Shown here piece after piece: positions 45,218-54,350 of a stretch of 64,000 nucleotides of DNA. The stretch's first letter is position 1; the number at the start of each line of letters is the position of its first letter. The stretch comes from an uncultured Acetatifactor sp. (lineage in GTDB: Bacteria; Bacillota; Clostridia; Lachnospirales; Lachnospiraceae): assembly GCA_934436245.1 (NCBI GenBank), contig CAKSAM010000010.1, positions 1 through 64,000 on the forward strand, written 5' to 3'. The notes under the pieces are model-generated. The model saw nothing but the letters and a program-made list of their open reading frames with translations, searched no databases and was not told the DNA's origin. The translations under genes and the position numbers were made by a program.

Positions 45218-46804
45218 TTACAACTCCACGTAATTTTTATTGCCTATATATACTGCAAGTCTCTCGTTTTCGTATTCCAGCACAGGTGCTTCCTGTCCCA
45301 CAAACTGTGTTTCAAAAGCTTCTTTGTTTTCTATCCTGACCACATATGCCGTCCGCATTTCCGTAGGAAGTGCCGGCGGATACCATTTCGTGCTGGTGAG
45401 CCACCAGTAGCCTTTCAACTGTGCCATAGTGTAGGAATGTCCCATCGTAACCTTGCCGTCAGTGATCAGGCTGATTCGTTCAGCATCCCAGAATCCAGCA
45501 TAACCATATGCGATTCCTTCCTCCACCAGGAAATCAGCAACATCCTGATATTCCTGCAGATTATCTTTCGTTGTTACAGCACCGTAATAGGTATATTTCA
45601 GATTCAGCAGTGCAAACATACACACCGCAGCCAGAATCAATCCACAGAAAGCCCGTTTTTTTTCTCTCAGATGTTCCACCAATAAAGCCACGATCAGCGC
45701 TGCCGCAAACCATGCCACAAAGAAATAGTAATGTGCAGCCTCCGCTGTCGTAACTCCTATCATAAAAGCAGTTACTCCAACAGATATTCCCAGATAAATC
45801 AGACCCATTCGCTGTCTATCCGTTACTTCTTTTCTGTTTTTTATAACATAATAAATGCCATAACCAATTAAAAAGAGAAACGCCCACACAAGCATCTGCA
45901 TAACAAAAGAAAAACTGCCCACTTTAGCTCCGCCATCCAGCCCAAAATTCTCCAGAATCGCTGCCGGTACTTCCAGCAGCAGTTTATCTGTCATTTCACG
46001 GGGTGACAGTAAATATACAACATACCGCGCACGGGCTCCCTTCATACTTGAAATCACAAAGCTTAAGACCAGACTTCCCACAAATCCTGCTGCCAGGAAA
46101 CGTCTCGTTGGAAGCTTTTCGGAAAAATGCTTTGATTCCAGAAACAGAAAAAGCAGCTCCATCACCAGAAATGGCAGAATTACTATCTGCAGGCAGCGCT
46201 GTCCTCCCAGATTCAGAAGAATTCCCATCGCAAAAAGCAGCGCCCATTCTACGGCAATTTTGAGGGTTATCATTTTTTGTTCTCTTAATTGTAAATAAAA
46301 CAGGAAACTTAAAAGAAGAAAGATGCTGTGAAGTACATAATAATCCGCAAAAAGGAACAGCAGCAATGTGAAAAACGGTACCATCTGATCCTCATTACGC
46401 CAGCCATTGGCAGGTAATGCGCATAAAACCAGCAATGCTGTCACTGCTGCCGGTCTTCCCAGAGACAATTTGCGAAGAAAACAATAAAATGTCAGCAAAA
46501 AAAGACTTCCCAGGAGAATGCATGCCAGTCCTGCCGCCGTCTGCATACTTCCTGTCATACCGTAAAACAGTGCAGCTACTGTAGGCATGCCGATGGCACG
46601 TCTCTCCGTACTTGCAATCCAGTCATCCGGAGTAAGATCCTTCTCCTGCCAGATTTCGCGGCCAAGTAACGCTTCCGCAGCGATATCGGAATCCACATGC
46701 TGAGCATACTTGCATAAATTCATATAACCAAACATTACCAGATACACTAATAGTATCCCACAAACCATCCACTGCAGTATTTTGATGCTTTTACACTTTT
46801 TCAC
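45218..46804 (-). CDS. Polytopic membrane protein, GT-C glycosyltransferase-like
   Basis: The 528-residue protein has about 11-12 membrane helices. The first extracytoplasmic loop holds Asp-Ser-Asp (38-40, in HVDSDIAAE), the place where GT-C glycosyltransferases keep a catalytic acidic pair. The last 100 residues are soluble. This suggests a lipid-linked-sugar glycosyltransferase, but I cannot name a family or substrate. It stands alone between tadA and the opp operon. Confidence 0.65.
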   Translation of the reverse strand: MKKCKSIKILQWMVCGILLVYLVMFGYMNLCKYAQHVDSDIAAEALLGREIWQEKDLTPDDWIASTERRAIGMPTVAALFYGMTGSMQTAAGLACILLGSLFLLTFYCFLRKLSLGRPAAVTALLVLCALPANGWRNEDQMVPFFTLLLFLFADYYVLHSIFLLLSFLFYLQLREQKMITLKIAVEWALLFAMGILLNLGGQRCLQIVILPFLVMELLFLFLESKHFSEKLPTRRFLAAGFVGSLVLSFVISSMKGARARYVVYLLSPREMTDKLLLEVPAAILENFGLDGGAKVGSFSFVMQMLVWAFLFLIGYGIYYVIKNRKEVTDRQRMGLIYLGISVGVTAFMIGVTTAEAAHYYFFVAWFAAALIVALLVEHLREKKRAFCGLILAAVCMFALLNLKYTYYGAVTTKDNLQEYQDVADFLVEEGIAYGYAGFWDAERISLITDGKVTMGHSYTMAQLKGYWWLTSTKWYPPALPTEMRTAYVVRIENKEAFETQFVGQEAPVLEYENERLAVYIGNKNYVEL

Positions 46805-46923
46805 AATAAAAGCTCTCCCGTATTTTATCTCTTCAGGTCATCATGTGAGTAAGGGATTTCTCCAACATTCTTCCATATTACATGGCACTGAGCAATTTAT
46901 TACATCATATCATAGTCTCATAA

Positions 46924-46950
46924 AAAAAGGAACCATTAAGAAATGGTCCC
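46924..46950 (-). terminator. Terminator of the opp operon overlapping the oppF stop
   Basis: GGGACCATT pairs with AATGGTTCC (one G-U) around a 4-nt loop and is followed by seven U on the minus strand. The oppF stop codon overlaps the loop. Confidence 0.92.
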
Positions 46951-47877
46951 TTTCCAGGCTGAAAACTCTGCGTCCGTACATTTTACATAATGGCTTCCGG
47001 ATATCAAGTGATATGTACCTTTGTTATAATCAATTCCGGAGGTTTTGTAATCATAGCTCAGTGCTATACGCTGCTTTTCCACGATCGGATTCGGTGCCGG
47101 AATTGCCGACAGCAGACTTCTGGTATATGGATGCATCGGGTTTTCAAATATCTCTTCCGTGGTGCCGGTCTCCAGAAGATGTCCCAGATGCAGTACCCCG
47201 ATCCTGTCGGAAATATACTTTACCATAGACAGATCATGGGCAATGAACAGATATGCCGTGCCGGTCTCCTGTTGGATATCCTTCATGAGATTAACCACCT
47301 GTGCCTGGATCGATACATCCAGTGCGGAGATACATTCATCCGCAATGATCAGCTTCGGATTCATGATCAGTGCTCTGGCAATGCCGACACGCTGTCTCTG
47401 ACCGCCGGAAAACTGATGGGGATATCTGGTGGCATGCTCCGGTGCCAGCCCTACTTTCTGCAGAATTGCTTTAATCTTCTCTTCACGCTCTGCGTTGGTC
47501 TTGTAACTGTGATGAATATCCAGACCTTCCCCTATGATATCTCCGATCTTTTTCCGGGGATTCAGGGATGCCATAGGATCCTGGAAGATCATCTGCATCT
47601 GTGTCCGCAGCATCCGGTTGTCTTCTCTGCCGAGTCTGCCGCTGATGTCTCTGCCGTCAAACAGGACTTTGCCGGCTGTAGGATCATACAGACGGATGAT
47701 GCTTCTGCCAATGGTGGATTTACCGGAACCGGACTCTCCGACCAGCCCGTAAGTCTCTCCGGGATAGATTTCAAAGGATACATCCTCCACGGCATGCACC
47801 GTGTAACTGCCGCTGACACGGAAATATTGTTTTAAACCCTCTACTTTCAGAAGCGGAGCTGCATTATTTTCCTTCAT
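46936..47877 (-). CDS. oppF: Oligopeptide ABC transporter ATPase OppF
   Basis: The 313-residue ATPase has Walker [10 protein letters not shown] (about 43-51), the ABC signature FSGGQRQRVGIARAL, Walker B LIIADECISALD and a C-terminal Opp-type extension (HPYTRSLLSAIPAPNP). The 'ADEC' in Walker B has Cys instead of Pro, common in OppF/DppF. It powers peptide import together with OppD, whose gene it overlaps by 14 bp. Confidence 0.94.
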   Translation of the reverse strand: MKENNAAPLLKVEGLKQYFRVSGSYTVHAVEDVSFEIYPGETYGLVGESGSGKSTIGRSIIRLYDPTAGKVLFDGRDISGRLGREDNRMLRTQMQMIFQDPMASLNPRKKIGDIIGEGLDIHHSYKTNAEREEKIKAILQKVGLAPEHATRYPHQFSGGQRQRVGIARALIMNPKLIIADECISALDVSIQAQVVNLMKDIQQETGTAYLFIAHDLSMVKYISDRIGVLHLGHLLETGTTEEIFENPMHPYTRSLLSAIPAPNPIVEKQRIALSYDYKTSGIDYNKGTYHLISGSHYVKCTDAEFSAWKGTIS

Positions 47878-48958
47878 ACTGTGCTGCCTCCTTCTTCATT
47901 CTCTCCAGGCGTTCTTTCAGTTCCTTCGGCATCTCCACCTTAGGTGCTCTGGGGTCTAACAGCCAGGTAGCCGCATAATGGGTCTCTGTGATCTTGAACA
48001 TAGGCGGTTCCACCTTGTCATCCACTTCCAGCGCATAACGATTACGGGGGGCAAACGCATCTCCCTCCTTCTCATGCAGCAGGTTGGGCGGGGATCCCGG
48101 AATCGTATACAGACGTTCGTCTGCGGTATCCAGATCCGGCATAGCGGATAAAAGCCCCCAGGTATAAGGATGCTTCGGATCATAGAATACCTCGTTGATC
48201 GTACCCTTTTCCACGATTTTACCGGCATACATTACATTGACGTAGTCAGCTACTTTTGCCACCACACCAAGATCGTGAGTGATATAGATGACGGAGATTC
48301 CCCTCTCCTTCTGTACTCTGCGGATCAACTCAATGATCTTTGCCTGAATCGTTACATCCAATGCTGTCGTAGGCTCATCGCAGATCAACAGATCCGGATT
48401 GCAGGCCAGTGCTATGGCAATGACCACACGCTGCCGCATACCGCCGGACAACTGATGGGGGTAGTTCTTCATGCGTTTCTCCGCATCCTCAATTCCTACC
48501 TCTTTCAAAAGCTCTACGGCTTTGTTCCAGGCTTCCTTCTTCGGTGTTTTAAAGTGCCAGATCATGCCTTCCATGATCTGCTTTCCGATGGTCATGGTTG
48601 GGTCCAGGCTGGTCATGGGATCCTGGAACACCATGGCGATCCGTTTACCGTTGATATGTCTGCGGATCCATTTTTTATCCTTTTGCAGAATATCAATGGT
48701 CTCGGGTGAGCCATCCGCATGGTGATAGGAAAACTCGATGGTTCCGCCGGTCACTGTGGCATTGGATGCCAGAATGCCCATGGCAGCTTTCATAGTTACG
48801 GATTTACCAGAACCGGATTCTCCTACGATCGCCACGGTCTCACCCTTCATGAGATCAATATTAACACCGCGGATCGCATGCACCGGTCCTGCCGTGGTGC
48901 GGAACGTAATATCAAGATCCCGTATTTTCAGAATTTGTTCTTTCGCTGTATTTTCCAC
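47864..48958 (-). CDS. oppD: Oligopeptide ABC transporter ATPase OppD
   Basis: The 364-residue ATPase has Walker [10 protein letters not shown] (about 45-53), the signature [15 protein letters not shown], Walker [13 protein letters not shown] and the Opp/Dpp C-terminal domain ([15 protein letters not shown]). The C-terminal domain of many OppD proteins binds Fe-S through Cys, but that Cys set is absent here. Two bases separate it from oppC. Confidence 0.94.
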   Translation of the reverse strand: MENTAKEQILKIRDLDITFRTTAGPVHAIRGVNIDLMKGETVAIVGESGSGKSVTMKAAMGILASNATVTGGTIEFSYHHADGSPETIDILQKDKKWIRRHINGKRIAMVFQDPMTSLDPTMTIGKQIMEGMIWHFKTPKKEAWNKAVELLKEVGIEDAEKRMKNYPHQLSGGMRQRVVIAIALACNPDLLICDEPTTALDVTIQAKIIELIRRVQKERGISVIYITHDLGVVAKVADYVNVMYAGKIVEKGTINEVFYDPKHPYTWGLLSAMPDLDTADERLYTIPGSPPNLLHEKEGDAFAPRNRYALEVDDKVEPPMFKITETHYAATWLLDPRAPKVEMPKELKERLERMKKEAAQYEGK

Positions 48959-48960
48959 AC

Positions 48961-50019
48961 TTACATCTCCTTCATCTTAGGATCCAGGGCTTCCCGCAGT
49001 CCGTCCGCCACCAGGTTAAAGCTTAACATCAGAAGTGCCATTACCACAATGGGAGGCACGATCTGGTACGGATGTGTGGTAAAGCTGTTAAAACCTTCTG
49101 AAATCAGAGAGCCCAGAGAGCACTGCGGTACCGGAATTCCCAGTCCCACAAAGCTTAGGAACGCCTCGGTGAAAATAGCAGTGGGAATGGAGAACATCAC
49201 CTGTGTAATGATGGGGCCGATGATATTGGGAAGCACTTCTTTAAAAATAATGAAGAAGCTGCCGGCGCCCAAGGTTCTGGAAGCCAGTACGAATTCCTGC
49301 TCTTTTAATTTCAACATCTCCGCACGGGCGATCCGACTCATGCCGACCCATTCGGTTAACATCAGCGCAAAAATAATGGTAAGCATTCCGGGCTGTAATA
49401 CCAGTAATAGTAATGTCACGATCACCAGTCTGGGAATACCGTTGGCAATCTCCAGGAATCGCTGCATGACCATATCGACTTTGCCTCCGAAATATCCGGA
49501 GATCAGTCCATAGCTCATGCCGATCACCATGTCAATAATGGCGGCTGCCACCGCAATAATCAGGGATACTCTCGCTCCGGACCAGGTACGTGTCCAGATG
49601 TCACGTCCGAAATTATCACTGCCGAACCAGTACTCCACGTCTGTCAGTCCCTTGTCCGTGTAATTGTTCACCGTCTTGGTGCCTGTGGTAGTACTCATTT
49701 TTTCACTGCCATCGAAAATACCGAATTTTTCCAGCGCCAGGATCCTGGGTGCCAGATTTTTCTGGCTCAGCTCCTGCCCGGAATAGGTATATTCATTCAT
49801 ATTCGGTCCGATCACAGCCAGGACAGTGATCAGGATGATCAGAACCAGCCCTATGACGGCACTTGCCTTGCGGAAGAAACGGATAAATACATCCTTCCAG
49901 AAGCTCTGTGCTGCAAAGTTTTCATCAATGGTGATAGCGTCACTGTTTTTTAATCTGAAATCCGCATCTACAGGAATATAAGGTGCGGCCGCTTCTGCAA
50001 TTATTGCTTTACTTGTCAT
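48961..50019 (-). CDS. oppC: Oligopeptide ABC transporter permease OppC
   Basis: The 352-residue protein has an N-terminal membrane helix (about 50-70) then a soluble loop with FGSDNFGRDIWTRTWSGARVSL (about 142-163), typical of OppC/DppC. Five more membrane helices and the EAA-type loop (ASRTLGAGSFFIIFKEVLP) follow. It forms the channel with OppB. Confidence 0.94.
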   Translation of the reverse strand: MTSKAIIAEAAAPYIPVDADFRLKNSDAITIDENFAAQSFWKDVFIRFFRKASAVIGLVLIILITVLAVIGPNMNEYTYSGQELSQKNLAPRILALEKFGIFDGSEKMSTTTGTKTVNNYTDKGLTDVEYWFGSDNFGRDIWTRTWSGARVSLIIAVAAAIIDMVIGMSYGLISGYFGGKVDMVMQRFLEIANGIPRLVIVTLLLLVLQPGMLTIIFALMLTEWVGMSRIARAEMLKLKEQEFVLASRTLGAGSFFIIFKEVLPNIIGPIITQVMFSIPTAIFTEAFLSFVGLGIPVPQCSLGSLISEGFNSFTTHPYQIVPPIVVMALLMLSFNLVADGLREALDPKMKEM

Positions 50020-50028
50020 ATCTACACC

Positions 50029-50964
50029 TTACCCTTCCTTCTTAGCCAGTCGGATTCTGGGATCAATAATGCCATAAAGAATATCCACCACCAGCATGAT
50101 TGCGATATACATTGCGGAATAAATGAAACTCAGGGAAATGACCACATTATAGTCATTGGACTGAATTGCGGTGACTAACAGGCTTCCGACACCGGGAATG
50201 GCGAAGATCTTCTCTACTACCAGGGATCCGGTCATGAGGTCTACGATCAGCGGCGCCAGCACGGTAATAATGGGGATCAAAGCATTCCGCAGTGCATGGC
50301 GGAAGATCAGTGCCCCTCCGGAGATGCCCTTGCTCTCTGCCAGTAACATATAATCACTGCCCAGTACTTCCAGCATCTCACTTCTGGTAAATCTTGCAAT
50401 GGATGCCATGGTAAACATAGATAGCGAAATACTCGGCAAAACACTGGAACCGAAGATATCCTGCTGCGAGAACAACATTGGGAACCACCTGAGTCTGAAT
50501 CCAAACTGGTAACTCAGCGCCAGCGCAAACACATAGGACGGTACCGAAACACCGATAACGGAGATAATGGTCGCCAGGGAGTCTATGATGGTATCATGCT
50601 TCAGCGCTGCCACCAGTCCCAACAGGAGTCCTGCCACCGCACCGATCAGTACGGCACAGCCGCCGATCCGGATGGATATGGGAAGTCTTGTCTGGATCAG
50701 CTGGGATATGGGAGTGTTTTTGGAAATATTATAGCTGACACCCAGGTCTCCTTTCAGCATATTTCCCACATACTTGAAAAATTGTACGACAATCGGCTGG
50801 TCCAATCCATACTTGTTATAGAGCGCTGCTCTCTGATCTGCGTTCAATTTTTCATCGTTGAACGGCGATCCCGGCATCAGCTGCATCAAAATAAACAAAA
50901 CCAGCAAAATCGCCAAAAGTGTAAAGATAGATGTAATAACACGTTTTCCGATATATTTTTTCAC
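50029..50964 (-). CDS. oppB: Oligopeptide ABC transporter permease OppB
   Basis: The 311-residue protein has six membrane helices, the N-terminal PGSPF motif and the EAA-type loop (LAESKGISGGALIFRHALRN, about 205-225). It ends in DPRIRL, the usual OppB tail. It lies 260 bp after oppA, a gap with two long hairpins. Confidence 0.94.
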   Translation of the reverse strand: MKKYIGKRVITSIFTLLAILLVLFILMQLMPGSPFNDEKLNADQRAALYNKYGLDQPIVVQFFKYVGNMLKGDLGVSYNISKNTPISQLIQTRLPISIRIGGCAVLIGAVAGLLLGLVAALKHDTIIDSLATIISVIGVSVPSYVFALALSYQFGFRLRWFPMLFSQQDIFGSSVLPSISLSMFTMASIARFTRSEMLEVLGSDYMLLAESKGISGGALIFRHALRNALIPIITVLAPLIVDLMTGSLVVEKIFAIPGVGSLLVTAIQSNDYNVVISLSFIYSAMYIAIMLVVDILYGIIDPRIRLAKKEG

Positions 50965-51042
50965 TTCTTCCTCCTTGCTTCCTTTCTCAAGGATCCTTTT
51001 TGTGGTCCATATTCCCTGCGACTTTCTTTAAAGCTTCAGAAC

Positions 51043-51082
51043 CACATAAATACAGTCAGACTATGCTGACTGCATTTATGTG
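51043..51082 (-). other. Long hairpin in the oppA-oppB gap (proximal to oppB)
   Basis: 17-bp arms with one mismatch (CACATAAAT-x-CAGTCAG and its complement) and a 6-nt loop. No U-tract follows. It may protect the 3' end of the oppA message or tune oppB expression. Confidence 0.75.
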
Positions 51083-51126
51083 ATCACGAAATCAGCAGCT
51101 TTTATAATGATTGGAGCCCACCCTGC

Positions 51127-51171
51127 GAATAAGAAAACTGCAGCAGAAAGCTGAAACAGATTTTCTTATTC
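51127..51171 (-). other. Long hairpin in the oppA-oppB gap (proximal to oppA)
   Basis: GAATAAGAAAA pairs with TTTTCTTATTC, extended by CTG/CAG across a 1-nt bulge. The A/T-rich stem ends in a run that resembles, but is not, a clear terminator. Confidence 0.65.
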
Positions 51172-51224
51172 TTAAGGAGCGCTCGATCATTACTTTTTTA
51201 GTAACGGTTGTAAATAGTTTTTAA

Positions 51225-52937
51225 TTACTCAGCCTTGACAGCATTCTTGTAAACACGGTTCAGTGCTACAGGATGGAATTCAACGCCGGTTACCTTGGAA
51301 GACATCATCTCTGCATTACACTGTGTATACAGAGGGAAGATCACTGCATCATCCATTACCAGCTTCTCTGCATCATACAGTCTTGCCCATCTGCCTTCTG
51401 CATCGGTGCACAGATCGCCGGTGGTGCATTCTGCAATGATTGCATCGTAATCTGCATTGCTCCAGAGTCCGTAGTTGTTGCTGTTGTTGGTGATCCACAT
51501 ACCTAAATATGTCATAGGATCTGCATAGTCAGGTCCCCAACGGGTCAGTCCTAACTGATAATTGCCGTCCTGCATATCCTGTACACGCTGTTTCTTGGGC
51601 TCAACAGTCAGGTTAACAGTCAGGCCGGGTAAAGTAGTCTCCCACTGTTCCTTCAGAACCTGTGCTACCTTCTGAGGTGCGTCATCTGCATCCACTACCA
51701 TATCCAGAGACAGCTCGGTGATGCCTAACTCCTCCAGACCCTTTGCCCAATACTCTGCAGCCTTGGCAGTGTCATATGCGCAGACATCAGAGAATTTGGT
51801 CTGATCTGCAGAGAAATCGGAGCCATCAGGACCTGCTGCAAACTCCATGGGAACTGCAGTAAAGGTAGCTGCGGAACCATCCTTCAGGACATCAGTGGTG
51901 ATCGCTTCACGGTCAATCGCAAAGGTCATAGCCAGACGGATATTCAGGTTAGCCAGTTCGGGAACACCTGCAATGTTAGGGCTTACATACCAGAGATATC
52001 CGGCACCAATTGCCTGGAATTCAGGATCATCCTTTACCTGATCTACCTGCTCACCGTTTACCAGTGTGGTATCCAGTGCTCCGGTCTGATAGCTCATCAG
52101 AGCCTGCTGGGAATCCTGGATGACCTGATAGTTCAGCCCTGCCAGCTGTACCTTCTCTGCATCATAGTAATCTGCATTCTTGGTCAGATGGAAAGCGGTT
52201 GCTGCAGGCTCATAGGAATCCAGAATGAATGCGCCATTAGAAAGAACGGTATCTGCGCTGGTGCCATAGGTATCTCCACAGCTGTTAAAAAACTCCTCAT
52301 TTACAGGATAGAAGGTAGGGAAATACATCAGAGACAGGAAATAACTGACAGGAACATTCAGTTCTACCTGCAAGGTATGCTCGTCTACTGCGGTAACACC
52401 CAGTTCACTCTTGTCCATATCACCGGAGATGATCTCGGCTGCATTTTTTACCTGTCCGATATCACTCAGCATGTAAGAATACTCGGAAGCAACGGAAGGA
52501 TCCACTGCTCTCTGCCATGCGAATACGAAATCTGCTGCGGTAACGGGAGTACCGTTGCTCCATACAGCATCCTCACGCAAATGGAAGGTATAGGTCAGAC
52601 CGTCATCAGACAGATCATAGCTCTCTGCGATTGCGGGAACTGCCTGTCCGTCTGCATCCATCTGCATCAGACCGTCTGTGTAATCAGCAATTACCTCGAA
52701 AGAAGTGCCGTCAGTTGCCTGCTGGGGGTCAAGAGACTCTACTGGTGTCTCCAGCATAATGTTCATGTCGGATGCACTTGCTGCAGCTTCAGTAGCTGCA
52801 CCGGCTTCGGTTCCGGCAGTGGTACCGGCTTCGCTGGCTGCCGGAGCTGTAGCTGCCGCATCACTGCCGCAGCCTGCAAGGCCGACTACCATTGCTGAAG
52901 CTAAAGCTACTGCCATAACAGCTTTGGTTTTTTTCAT
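51225..52937 (-). CDS. oppA: Oligopeptide-binding lipoprotein OppA
   Basis: The 570-residue protein has a lipoprotein signal ending at Cys23 (GLAGCGSD), an Ala/Glu/Thr-rich linker to about residue 58, and the family-5 solute-binding fold with the DGLTYTFHLREDAVWSNGTPV pattern (about 100-120). It binds peptides outside the membrane for OppBCDF. I chose the ATG at 52937 because AAGGAGG lies 8 bp upstream and the signal peptide begins there. Confidence 0.94.
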   Translation of the reverse strand: MKKTKAVMAVALASAMVVGLAGCGSDAAATAPAASEAGTTAGTEAGAATEAAASASDMNIMLETPVESLDPQQATDGTSFEVIADYTDGLMQMDADGQAVPAIAESYDLSDDGLTYTFHLREDAVWSNGTPVTAADFVFAWQRAVDPSVASEYSYMLSDIGQVKNAAEIISGDMDKSELGVTAVDEHTLQVELNVPVSYFLSLMYFPTFYPVNEEFFNSCGDTYGTSADTVLSNGAFILDSYEPAATAFHLTKNADYYDAEKVQLAGLNYQVIQDSQQALMSYQTGALDTTLVNGEQVDQVKDDPEFQAIGAGYLWYVSPNIAGVPELANLNIRLAMTFAIDREAITTDVLKDGSAATFTAVPMEFAAGPDGSDFSADQTKFSDVCAYDTAKAAEYWAKGLEELGITELSLDMVVDADDAPQKVAQVLKEQWETTLPGLTVNLTVEPKKQRVQDMQDGNYQLGLTRWGPDYADPMTYLGMWITNNSNNYGLWSNADYDAIIAECTTGDLCTDAEGRWARLYDAEKLVMDDAVIFPLYTQCNAEMMSSKVTGVEFHPVALNRVYKNAVKAE

Positions 52938-52965
52938 AATTTTGTCCTCCTTAAATTTTGGTAAT

Positions 52966-53005
52966 AAAAAAACGCAAAGAGTCTTTTGATCCGCCTCTTT
53001 GCGTT
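52966..53005 (-). terminator. 5'-terminal terminator-like hairpin of the oppA leader
   Basis: A perfect 11-bp stem AACGCAAAGAG/CTCTTTGCGTT with a 13-nt loop is followed by seven U. The predicted transcription start is at or next to its first base, so the mRNA would begin with the hairpin. It ends about 30 bp before the oppA start codon. It could be an early terminator or a 5' stem that protects the message. Confidence 0.8.
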
Positions 53006-53011
53006 GGAGAC

Positions 53012-53040
53012 ATTCTAGCACACTATTACGGTCAATTCAA
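53012..53040 (-). promoter_or_regulatory. Promoter of the opp operon
   Basis: TTGAAT (53035-53040), 17-bp spacer, TAGAAT (53012-53017). A very A/T-rich stretch lies upstream. Confidence 0.8.
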
Positions 53041-53132
53041 CCTTTTTATTTATTTTTTTGGATAATTTTTGGATATTTTTGTAAAAAAACTTTCTAAAAG
53101 ACATCTCCTGGCTGTCTCCCTGGAATCGCTGC

Positions 53133-53161
53133 TTGACAAAACCGCCCATAAACGATAAACT
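53133..53161 (+). promoter_or_regulatory. Promoter of the SRP RNA gene
   Basis: TTGACA (53133-53138), 17-bp spacer, TAAACT (53156-53161). The start point six to seven bases later coincides with the first G of the RNA. Confidence 0.88.
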
Positions 53162-53167
53162 AAAAAA

Positions 53168-53334
53168 GCCGTATGTGTCGGGCTGCCATGGCTTCAGTGA
53201 TGAAACTCGGTCTTACGCAATGGGAATCTACGAACCGTGTCAGGTTGGGAACAAAGCAGCACTAAGTAGAACCTTCCATGTGCCGTGAGGAAACTGGGTG
53301 GAGCTGTTATCATGGTCCGGCATGTGCGGTTTTT
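53168..53334 (+). ncRNA. ffs: Signal recognition particle RNA (small type)
   Basis: The about 167-nt RNA carries the conserved domain IV with GTGTCAGGTTGGGAACAAAG and the facing AGCAGCACTAAG. The 5' and 3' ends pair over 13 bp (CCGTATGTGTCGG with CCGGCATGTGCGG, several G-U), then continue as CCATGG/CATGG. A T-run follows. Because the ends pair directly, there is no Alu domain, unlike the about 270-nt Bacillus scRNA. It scaffolds Ffh for co-translational targeting of membrane proteins. Confidence 0.93.
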
Positions 53335-53357
53335 GATATGATAAGAGGTTATAAATT

Positions 53358-54347
53358 GTGTCAGTCGATATATCATCCCCTATTCCGGCTTCCAACTACA
53401 TAAAGTCAGTCACCGAAAGTCCGGTCTCTCATACTGCCACATGGCTTGCAGATATTATGGAAGACTGTGTACTGTGTCCAAGAGCCTGTCATGCCAACCG
53501 TCTGAAGAAGCAGATCGGCTATTGTGGGCAGACAGCCGATATCATGGCAGCCAGAGCATCCCTGCATTACTGGGAAGAGCCCTGCATTTCCGGTACTTCC
53601 GGTTCCGGCACTGTGTTTTTCTCCGGATGCAATCTCCGTTGTGTTTTCTGTCAGAATCATAATATTGCGATTGGGAAAGCCGGTCGGGTCATTACGCCGG
53701 AGCATCTTACGGAGATTTATCTGCAGCTGCAGGAGCAGGGTGCCAATAACATCAATCTTGTGACTCCCACACATTTTCTTCCCCAGATCGTCCTGTCACT
53801 GGAAGCAGCAAAACAACAGGGACTACGCATCCCTGTGGTATACAATACCGGAAGCTATGAATCCCCGGAAGCGTTACGTCATCTGGAAGGCCTGGTTGAC
53901 ATCTATCTGCCGGATTTAAAATATTTTTCTACTGAATTATCCGCTGCATATTCTCATGCTCCGGATTATTTTCCCACAGCATGTGCTGCAATTGCCGAAA
54001 TGTATCGGCAGGTGGGGGAGCCGGTCTTTATTCCGGACACCGGCTTAATGCAGCGTGGCGTTATCGTTCGTCACTTAATCCTGCCGGGGCAGACAAAGGA
54101 TTCCAAGAAAATCCTGCGTTATCTTCATGAGACCTATGGAAATCATATTTATATCAGTATTATGAATCAATATACCCCCTTACCCCAGGCAGCAGATATC
54201 GGGGAGCTTAACCGGACCGTAACATCGGAGGAATATGACCGGGTTCTGCGGTTCGCAGAGCGGATCGGTATCGAACAAGGCTTTCGCCAGGGAGGAAGTG
54301 CCGCCAGTGAAAGCTTTATTCCGGAATTTGACGAACGGGGGCTGTGA
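53358..54347 (+). CDS. Radical-SAM protein, PflA-like (COG1313/PflX type)
   Basis: The 329-residue protein has an N-terminal Cys cluster (C37, C40, C44, C56) followed by the radical-SAM motif CNLRCVFC (C91, C95, C98), YNTGSYE and DLKYF. This is the 'putative pyruvate formate-lyase activating enzyme' family, whose true target is unknown. It starts with GTG at 53358, behind AGAGG, right after the SRP RNA. No glycyl-radical enzyme lies nearby. Confidence 0.82.
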   Translation: MSVDISSPIPASNYIKSVTESPVSHTATWLADIMEDCVLCPRACHANRLKKQIGYCGQTADIMAARASLHYWEEPCISGTSGSGTVFFSGCNLRCVFCQNHNIAIGKAGRVITPEHLTEIYLQLQEQGANNINLVTPTHFLPQIVLSLEAAKQQGLRIPVVYNTGSYESPEALRHLEGLVDIYLPDLKYFSTELSAAYSHAPDYFPTACAAIAEMYRQVGEPVFIPDTGLMQRGVIVRHLILPGQTKDSKKILRYLHETYGNHIYISIMNQYTPLPQAADIGELNRTVTSEEYDRVLRFAERIGIEQGFRQGGSAASESFIPEFDERGL

Positions 54348-54350
54348 GCT

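Noticed and set aside
53194..53376. Minus-strand frame opposite the SRP RNA
   Set aside because: The plus strand is clearly SRP RNA with promoter and end-pairing; the frame is its complement.
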